From NCBI GenBank assembly GCA_021792405.1, contig JAJYUU010000024.1:1-41014 (forward strand): 41,014 nucleotides of DNA. The letters are read 5' to 3'. The first letter of the stretch is position 1; each line of letters starts with the position of its first letter. The stretch comes from Actinomycetes bacterium (GTDB taxonomy: Bacteria > Actinomycetota > Actinomycetes > Streptosporangiales > Streptosporangiaceae). Below, piece by piece: positions 32,954 to 41,014 of this stretch. Below the pieces are notes generated by a model. It worked only from the letters and a program-made list of their open reading frames with translations, was not told the origin of the DNA and made no database searches. The position numbers and the translations under genes were made by a program.

Positions 32954-33925
32954 CTACTCGGTGGCCGCCCTGTCGCCGTCGCTGCCCTCGCCGTCGCTGC
33001 CCTCGCCGTCGCTGGTCTCGCCCGCAGCGCGATCGTCGCCAGCCAGCAGCAGGTAGGCCGGGCGCAACAGGGTAACCAGGTCCACGCCGCCGGCCGTGAT
33101 CATCGGCGGGTCGAGGCTGCGCAGTAGCAAGTCGGCGGGAGCCGGGGCGGCGGGCGGCAGCGCTCGCAGGCGGGCACTACTCAGCGATGTGGACCAGAAC
33201 CCGGCGATGCACTCGGCCAGTGGCTTGCCGGCAACGTCGATGGCCTGCCGCGGACCGGCCGGTGATTCCCCGCCATCCCCGCGCTGGCCAGACCCGGGCG
33301 CGCTAACCCCGAGCCTGCCGTTAGCCCGCGCTCCGCTGCTCCGCAATGCCGCCAGCAGGTCCGCCCGGCCCTTGCCGCGCCACGCGAGCATCGCGAACGG
33401 GTCGTCGTCGAACGTCTCGGCCAGCACATAGCAGACCGCGGCCAGGTGCTTGCACGGCACCTCCCAGTCCGGGCAGGAGCAGGTCATCTCCAGGTCGCGG
33501 GCCGACTTCGGGAACAACGGCGTGCCACAGTCGGCGAAGACCTCCTCGATCTCGGCCGGCATCTCCCCGGCGAGCAGCCGGGCACGGAAAACGGCCCGCG
33601 CGGCGAGTGCCTCCTCCACTCGCCGCCACTGCGGCGTGGTCAGCGGATCGACCGTAAGCTTCACCCGGTACGGCTTGACCCGCGACCCCTGCACGCTTGC
33701 CGTCACGTGCCCGGTGCCGATGTCCAGCGTGAGGACCTGCCCGGACCTGGCATAGTTGCGGCCGCGGCTGAGCCTGCTGCGCAGCCCGAACGACTCCAGC
33801 ACGTCGATGAAGCGGCGTGACCACCACTGCTCGCCGATCGAGCCGCGCTTGCTGCGCGCCTTGATGCCGCCCGCGGCCTTGCGCGGTCGCGACGGCGCGA
33901 AGCGCTCGCCATCCCAGCCGCTCAC
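32954..33925 (-). CDS. SWIM zinc-finger protein
   Basis: A 323-aa protein with the SWIM motif TCSCPDWEVPCKHLAAVCY (Cys149, Cys151, Cys158, His160), usually a DNA- or protein-binding zinc finger. The N-terminal IGEQWWSRRFIDVLESFG is typical of the SWIM protein that partners bacterial SNF2 helicases. The C-terminus ends in an acidic GEGSD repeat. The GTG start at 33925 overlaps the stop (GTGA) of the last mini-ORF in a repeat array leading from the SNF2 stop, so its translation probably depends on re-initiation after SNF2. Confidence 0.93.
   Translation of the reverse strand: MSGWDGERFAPSRPRKAAGGIKARSKRGSIGEQWWSRRFIDVLESFGLRSRLSRGRNYARSGQVLTLDIGTGHVTASVQGSRVKPYRVKLTVDPLTTPQWRRVEEALAARAVFRARLLAGEMPAEIEEVFADCGTPLFPKSARDLEMTCSCPDWEVPCKHLAAVCYVLAETFDDDPFAMLAWRGKGRADLLAALRSSGARANGRLGVSAPGSGQRGDGGESPAGPRQAIDVAGKPLAECIAGFWSTSLSSARLRALPPAAPAPADLLLRSLDPPMITAGGVDLVTLLRPAYLLLAGDDRAAGETSDGEGSDGEGSDGDRAATE
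32975..33019 (-). repeat. 15-bp x3 in-gene tandem repeat
   Basis: Units gccgtcgctgccctc at 32975-32989 and 32990-33004, plus a diverged third, encode the acidic GEGSD tail of the SWIM protein. Confidence 0.85.
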
Positions 33926-33929
33926 CGTG

Positions 33930-33991
33930 CTCGCCTCATTGGGCTCGCCTCATTGGGCTCGCCTCATTGGGCTCGCCTCATTGGGCTCGCC

Positions 33992-33999
<8 letters not shown>
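33930..33999 (-). repeat. 14-bp x5 perfect tandem repeat forming a stop/start ladder
   Basis: Five identical units; on the minus strand each reads CCCAATGAGGCGAG. The first contains the SNF2 stop (TGA, 33992-33994). Every unit holds ATGA, so an ATG overlaps each stop. Each ATG opens a 5-codon ORF (MRRAQ; the last is MRRAR) that ends in the TGA overlapping the next ATG, and the final TGA overlaps the GTG of the SWIM gene (GTGA). The AGGCGAG in each unit gives a purine-rich Shine-Dalgarno-like segment. The unit is not a multiple of three, yet copy changes preserve the relay. Confidence 0.95.
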
Positions 34000-37228
<3,229 letters not shown>

Positions 37229-37315
37229 GCCACCGCACCCCGCACTTGCCGGGACTGTCTGGCAGGAACCTAGCAATCATCCGGCGCGGACACGCCGCAA
37301 ACCGGTGGTGCTCTG

Positions 37316-37528
37316 CTATTTGGCCGATCCGTGGTATGGCTTGCCCTCACCCAGGTCGGCCTGCGCGGCCTCGAGCCGGGCGGCCTCGTTAATCTTGCGC
37401 AGGTGCCTGGCCAGCGACCTGAATACGAAGAACAAGATGACGGCCATCCCGAACACGACGAGGAACCCGAGCGTGCCGGGCTCGTCCCAGGCACTCACCG
37501 ACTTGGCAGCCGCTGCCGCGAGTTCCAT
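37316..37528 (-). CDS. small single-pass membrane protein coupled to mca
   Basis: A 70-aa protein with one membrane helix (about residues 19-38, TLGFLVVFGMAVILFFVFRS), then a basic/helical tail ending in GEGKPYHGSAK. Its ATG overlaps the mca TGA (TGATG), implying coupled translation. Similar short proteins follow mca in other actinomycetes, with unknown role. Confidence 0.8.
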   Translation of the reverse strand: MELAAAAAKSVSAWDEPGTLGFLVVFGMAVILFFVFRSLARHLRKINEAARLEAAQADLGEGKPYHGSAK

Positions 37529-38490
37529 CACAGGACCACCCTCTCCCGGATCCCGGCGAACAAGTCGTCTTCCGGCCGTCCGGAATCCACCAGGGACCTG
37601 GCCAGATGATAGTCCTCGGTCGGCCATGCGCTGCGCTGGACCTCCGCCGGAACGGCGAACCAGCCGCCGTTCGGGTCGACCTGGGTGGCGTGCGCGAGCA
37701 GGGCCTGGTTGCGAACTTCGAAGTACTCACCGCACTGGATCAGGGTGGTGATCTCGTACTGCGGCCTCTTCGCGGCCGCGGCCTCGGCGTCCTGGCTGGC
37801 CCACTCGGCGATCCGGTCCGCGTACGGCGACTGGAGGCCGAGGCGGAGCATTGCCTCATGCAGCGCCAGCACCCGCTCGCGGTGGAAGGTGAGGAAGTAG
37901 TAGAGCTTGAGCGGCTGCCACGGCTCGCCGCAATCTTCGTACCGGTCCGGATCGGCCGCCGCCTCGAATGCCTCCACGCAGACCTGATGCGTCTTGACGT
38001 GGTCGGGATGCGGGTACCCGCCGTTCTCGTCATAGGTGAGCATGACGTGCGGCCGGAACTCCCTGACCGCCTGGACCAGCGGCCTGGCCGCCTCCGCTAG
38101 CGGCGCAAGCGCGAAGCAGCCGTCCGGCAGCGGCGGCGGCGGATCGCCCTCAGGCAGCCCCGAGTCGATGAAGCCGAGAAATCGCTGCTGCACGCCGAGG
38201 ATCTCGCGCGCCCTGTCCATCTCGGCCCGGCGGATGGCGGGCAGGTTCGCCCGGACATCCGGGTGCTCCATGGCAGGGTTCAGGATGTCGCCGCGTTCGC
38301 CGCCGGTCAGCGTGCAGACAAGTACGTCGACGCCCTCCCGGACGTACCTCGCCATGGTCGCGGCACCTTTGCTCGACTCATCGTCCGGGTGAGCATGCAC
38401 CGCCATCAACCGCAGCGGCTCGCGGCCCGGCTGATCCTGGCTGATGATCGTCTTGCTGTCGGCGGCGCCATGGTCGGGAACCGAGAGCAC
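37528..38490 (-). CDS. mca: mycothiol S-conjugate amidase Mca
   Basis: A 320-aa zinc amidase of the PIG-L/LmbE family that cleaves mycothiol conjugates of toxins and antibiotics to a mercapturic acid and GlcN-Ins. The zinc motifs are HPDDE (34-38) and HPDH (161-164). GGERGDILNPAMEHPDV, TYDENGGYPHPDHVKTH and KLYYFLTFHRERV are characteristic of Mca rather than the deacetylase MshB. GAGGTGA precedes GTG 38490. An ATG at 38406 (MAVHAHPDD) is too short for the usual N-terminus. This implies a mycothiol-producing actinomycete. Confidence 0.96.
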   Translation of the reverse strand: MLSVPDHGAADSKTIISQDQPGREPLRLMAVHAHPDDESSKGAATMARYVREGVDVLVCTLTGGERGDILNPAMEHPDVRANLPAIRRAEMDRAREILGVQQRFLGFIDSGLPEGDPPPPLPDGCFALAPLAEAARPLVQAVREFRPHVMLTYDENGGYPHPDHVKTHQVCVEAFEAAADPDRYEDCGEPWQPLKLYYFLTFHRERVLALHEAMLRLGLQSPYADRIAEWASQDAEAAAAKRPQYEITTLIQCGEYFEVRNQALLAHATQVDPNGGWFAVPAEVQRSAWPTEDYHLARSLVDSGRPEDDLFAGIRERVVL

Positions 38491-38648
38491 GCGGAAGTCA
38501 CCTCAACATCGTCTGGCCGGGGAAACCGGACTTGCCGGACCGTGCGCTGCCAGCCGGGCTAGCGCCAGGACCACGGAATCTGCAACGCAGCGGTCTGCTC
38601 GGCGCATTCCCTGGGCGGTCGGCGCGCGGGCGGCGGCACGCCGAGTGC

Positions 38649-39281
38649 TCACGCGGCGGACTGAGCCGGGAGCAGCAAGTCCGCGAAGACGGCCGCCAGC
38701 ATCCGGTGACCGTTCGCGTTGGGGTGCAACCGGTCGGCGGTGAAGAGGTCCGGCCGCGCCGTCACGTCCTTCATGGCCCAGGTGTCGAGGCACAGCGCGC
38801 CGCAAGCGGCGGCCTGCTCGCGGATGATGTCACTGGCCTGTGCCAGCCTCCGGCGAGCGGTCGCGACGTACTCGGGCGGCAGCGGGACTACGTCGGCAAT
38901 GTCCGGCAGCGTGCAGGTCAGCACGGTGGCCCCGGTCTGCGTGAGGGCGCCGAGAAGCCGGCCGACGTCGGCGGCAAACCGATCCGGACTGAACTGCGCA
39001 CCCCGGATGTCGTTCATCCCGACGGTTGCGCTGACCAGGTCGGGAGCAAGGTCGCCGAGCCGGGGCACCTGGTCGGCCAGCACCCGGCTAACGGTGGCGC
39101 CGTCGACCGCCAGGTTCGTCAGCGCGCAGTTCACCGCGGTCCGGTCAGTGAGCAGGGCGGCCAGCCGCCTCGCCCAGCCGATCGGGAGCCCGTCCGGGCC
39201 GACGTCGCCTCGTCCGGCGGTCAGGCTGTCACCAAGCGCAACGTACTGCGACCATGAGCGCGGGGCGGGGAAAGGGTCCAT
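38649..39281 (-). CDS. SGNH/GDSL-family hydrolase
   Basis: A 210-aa esterase/lipase-like hydrolase. Block I is YVALGDSLTAGRGD with the nucleophile Ser, block II Gly is near ALTNLAVDGA, block III TVGMNDIRG has the Asn, and block V DRLHPNANGH has the catalytic Asp and His. There is no signal peptide, so it is likely cytosolic. I chose ATG 39281. On the minus strand TATCCT lies 5 nt before it with no Shine-Dalgarno, which suggests a leaderless mRNA. The substrate is unknown. Confidence 0.92.
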   Translation of the reverse strand: MDPFPAPRSWSQYVALGDSLTAGRGDVGPDGLPIGWARRLAALLTDRTAVNCALTNLAVDGATVSRVLADQVPRLGDLAPDLVSATVGMNDIRGAQFSPDRFAADVGRLLGALTQTGATVLTCTLPDIADVVPLPPEYVATARRRLAQASDIIREQAAACGALCLDTWAMKDVTARPDLFTADRLHPNANGHRMLAAVFADLLLPAQSAA

Positions 39282-39319
39282 ATCGCAGGATAATCGGTGC
39301 GATTGCCGGGCCCGCCCGG

Positions 39320-39754
39320 TCACTGTGGCGCTTTGCCTGCCTTGTCCCTCCGGCGGCCCGGGCCGCGCGGAGAAAGCCTGGCGCCGGGGAACGATCGCCC
39401 GGACGGCCGCTGGGTCAGCCACGAGATCGCGAGGAAAACCGGCAGGCTGATCCCCAGGAGCAGCAGGGTCCCGGTAGCAGCGCTGGCCAGGAAACTACCG
39501 CCAACTCTGGCGACGCCGTAGTAGTACAGCACTACGACGACCATCAGCACCAGGTAGCCGCCGAGTGCGTCGGTCAGGACGTGCATGATCAGCGCCAGCC
39601 AGCCGTGGTCGCGGCGCCCGGCGAGCCGCTCGGTGGGCTCACCCGCCGCCGCCCGCCGGCGCTGCGCCCACAGGCCGGCTGCCAGCACCACCATGAAAAT
39701 GACATAGCCGCCCAGAATGGGATCCAGGTCGGATCGGAACAGGTGTGACGACAT
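39320..39754 (-). CDS. small polytopic membrane protein (DUF6256-like)
   Basis: A 144-aa protein with three hydrophobic segments (about 13-29, 54-79, 87-113) and a basic C-terminal tail rich in Arg/Lys. It resembles actinobacterial DUF6256 proteins (name from memory). It follows a second small membrane protein by 36 bp on the same strand, so the two are probably an operon. The role is unknown. Confidence 0.65.
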   Translation of the reverse strand: MSSHLFRSDLDPILGGYVIFMVVLAAGLWAQRRRAAAGEPTERLAGRRDHGWLALIMHVLTDALGGYLVLMVVVVLYYYGVARVGGSFLASAATGTLLLLGISLPVFLAISWLTQRPSGRSFPGARLSPRGPGRRRDKAGKAPQ

Positions 39755-39790
39755 CTCACTGCTCCGCAGGCCGGGTACTCGCCTGGCCGG

Positions 39791-40021
39791 TCATGACCGC
39801 AGCAGGAAGTGCCAGCCGCGCACGAAAAGGTGCCAGCCGACCCACAGCCATAGCGCGAACAGCGCCCACCGGCCGGGCGGGTACTTCATTATGAAGCGGA
39901 ATGTCGCACTCAGCGTGGGCACGGTACCGCTGATTCCGCTAAGGGCCAGGCCCTCCCAGGCGAATACGGCACCGAACAGTACCGCCCAAACCAGATAACC
40001 AAGAACCGGATGATTGGCCAT
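39791..40021 (-). CDS. small membrane protein (DUF6186-like)
   Basis: A 76-aa protein with two hydrophobic segments separated by GISGTVPTLSATFRFIMKYPPG, ending in a Trp-rich helix (WALFALWLWVGWHLFVRGWHFLL). It resembles DUF6186 (from memory). I chose ATG 40021 for its GGAGGT 4 nt upstream rather than an ATG at 40045. It is first in a short minus-strand run, about 296 bp from divergent greA. Confidence 0.7.
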   Translation of the reverse strand: MANHPVLGYLVWAVLFGAVFAWEGLALSGISGTVPTLSATFRFIMKYPPGRWALFALWLWVGWHLFVRGWHFLLRS

Positions 40022-40317
40022 CCCCACCTCCAGGTCGCGCACCAAGGCATACGAAATAAGACACTATTCCGGAATCCACTCGGCTGGTGGCACCGGGGAG
40101 ACGAGCTGGCCCCGCCAGGAACGGCGCCGCGCGTGGCCCCTCCGCGACTGCGAGATCCCCCGGACGCGCATTATTTGCCCAGTTTCGACCTGACTTGTTT
40201 AGCCTGGGGCATTGACAGGTACGACGTACTTGCAGAGCCTTGTTAGCCTGAAGGATTACCCCCAATGGGCAGACCGGCCCAGCGGACCCTAACTCCGCAC
40301 CCATCCGAGGAGTACCC
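40022..40317. other. divergent region upstream of greA
   Basis: It holds GAGGAG just before GTG 40318 and a TTGACA near 40213. The best AT-rich downstream box (TTAGCC near 40243) is too far from that TTGACA for a normal spacer. TTGCCC/TAGCCT near 40176-40206 is another weak pair. No gene is supported. Confidence 0.3.
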
Positions 40318-40818
40318 GTGACCGAGACTCGCGACGACACCTTTACCTGGCTCACTCAGGAGGCGTACGACCGGCTCAAGGCCGAACTCGACTACCTGTC
40401 GGGCCCCGGCCGGGTCGAGATCGCGAAGAAGATCGAGGCAGCGCGGGAAGAGGGCGACCTCAGGGAAAACGGCGGCTATCACGCAGCCAAGGACGAACAG
40501 GGCATGAGGGAGGCTCGGATCAGGCAGCTAACACAGATCCTGGAGACCTCCAGGGTTGGCGAAGCTCCGTACGCCGAGGGCGTGGTTGGTCCCGGCATGA
40601 CGGTCACGATCAGGTTCGCGGGCGACGAGGACGAGGTGACTTTCCTGCTCGCCTCGCGTGAAGAGGTCGGCTCTCCGATCGACGTCTACTCGCCCAAGTC
40701 GCCGCTTGGCAGCGCGATCTCCGGCAAGAAGGTGGGCGAGACCGCGACCTACACCCTGCCGAACGGCCGCGCTACCACGGTCGAGATTCTCGAGGCCGTC
40801 CCGTACACCGGCGGGTAA
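40318..40818 (+). CDS. greA: transcription elongation factor GreA
   Basis: A 166-aa factor that inserts its coiled coil into the RNA polymerase secondary channel to cleave backtracked RNA. The N-terminal coiled coil is visible (AYDRLKAELDYLSGPGRVEIAKKI broken at AEL; then AREEGDLRENGGYHAAKDEQG), with the tip acidic residues in EEGDLREN and MREARIRQLTQIL. The C-terminal FKBP-like part includes VTFLLASREE and SPLGSAISGKKVGE. It starts at GTG 40318 with GAGGAG. mca is a frequent neighbour of greA in actinobacteria. Confidence 0.96.
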   Translation: MTETRDDTFTWLTQEAYDRLKAELDYLSGPGRVEIAKKIEAAREEGDLRENGGYHAAKDEQGMREARIRQLTQILETSRVGEAPYAEGVVGPGMTVTIRFAGDEDEVTFLLASREEVGSPIDVYSPKSPLGSAISGKKVGETATYTLPNGRATTVEILEAVPYTGG

Positions 40819-40834
40819 GGCTCACTCCAAGATC

Positions 40835-40874
40835 GCTGACGCCGGCCTCCGCAGTAGCGGGGGCCGGCGTCAGC
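40835..40874 (+). terminator. greA terminator hairpin
   Basis: Arms GCTGACGCCGGCC (40835-40847) and GGCCGGCGTCAGC (40862-40874) pair perfectly over 13 bp. An inner CCGC/GCGG stem (40849-40852, 40857-40860) closes an AGTA loop. It is followed by TCGTTT, a short T-run. It lies 16 nt after the greA stop. Confidence 0.85.
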
Positions 40875-41014
40875 TCGTTTCCGGGTACGTTGGGCTAGGA
40901 CGGCTCTGAACAACAGTGCTACGGCGGCGAGTCCGGCGCAGCGCCGGTCGCTACGCTAACCCCCTGCCGGGCGATCCGGCACGCTGAACGCCCCGCCGCC
41001 GATGGATGCCAGGC
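40875..41014. other. window-end region, no gene seen
   Basis: No supportable ORF. It has a 6-bp hairpin tgccgg/ccggca near 40965-40981 and another GC stem near 40928-40952 (gcgagtccggcgc/gcgccggtcgc). These may belong to a gene that starts beyond the window. Confidence 0.3.

Noticed and set aside
40875-41014. Start of another gene after greA
   Set aside because: No open frame with a start and ribosome-binding site within the remaining 140 bases.

Overview
The window is chromosomal DNA from a high-GC actinomycete. Four things point there: strongly GC-biased codon use, mycothiol S-conjugate amidase (mca), a GTP-dependent PEP carboxykinase, and a Streptomyces-like Zur. I cannot fix genus or order from sequence alone.

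Layout. (1) 1-1535: the edge of an integrated mobile element (replication-relaxation protein, small excisionase-like HTH protein) ending at the 3' end of an initiator tRNA-Met gene. No integrase is visible. (2) 1650-9851: a cell-envelope block of three large polytopic membrane proteins that look like GT-C-type glycosyltransferases or related, plus an LCP-family (LytR-CpsA-Psr) ligase. (3) 9870-15364: a compact set with an archaeal-type glycerol-1-phosphate dehydrogenase homologue, a LicC-like nucleotidyltransferase, a DUF5941-type membrane protein, a TarI/IspD-family cytidylyltransferase and a GT2 glycosyltransferase. I read it as a pathway for a polyol-phosphate-containing surface glycolipid or polymer. 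(4) 15415-18779: PhoH-like ATPase with a PIN domain, a cis-prenyltransferase and an unknown gene. (5) 19174-25759: PEP carboxykinase, a conserved hypothetical with a palindrome at its start codon, an NlpC/P60 hydrolase and a DUF255/YyaL thioredoxin-domain protein. (6) 26144-32842: a UDP-sulfoquinovose-synthase homologue, Zur, DUF2461, an MMPL transporter divergent from its likely TetR repressor, a rhodanese and a GNAT. (7) 32954-37228: a SWIM zinc-finger protein and a bacterial SNF2 helicase, joined by a 5-copy 14-bp repeat that forms a ladder of overlapping stop/start codons. (8) 37316-40874: mca with a small coupled membrane protein, an SGNH hydrolase, two small membrane proteins and greA with a strong terminator.

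How the parts fit. Regions 2-4 together supply sugars, activated polyol phosphates, a polyprenyl carrier and an LCP ligase, so they are consistent with making and attaching a cell-surface glycopolymer. The sulfosugar synthase may feed the same or a separate sulfolipid. The two most unusual items are the stop-start ladder at 33922-33995 and the G1P-dehydrogenase/cytidylyltransferase cluster, whose CDP-alcohol transferase-like protein has lost its catalytic aspartates. Tandem repeats with 15-, 18- or 21-bp units recur inside at least five genes, mostly in N-terminal or linker segments.
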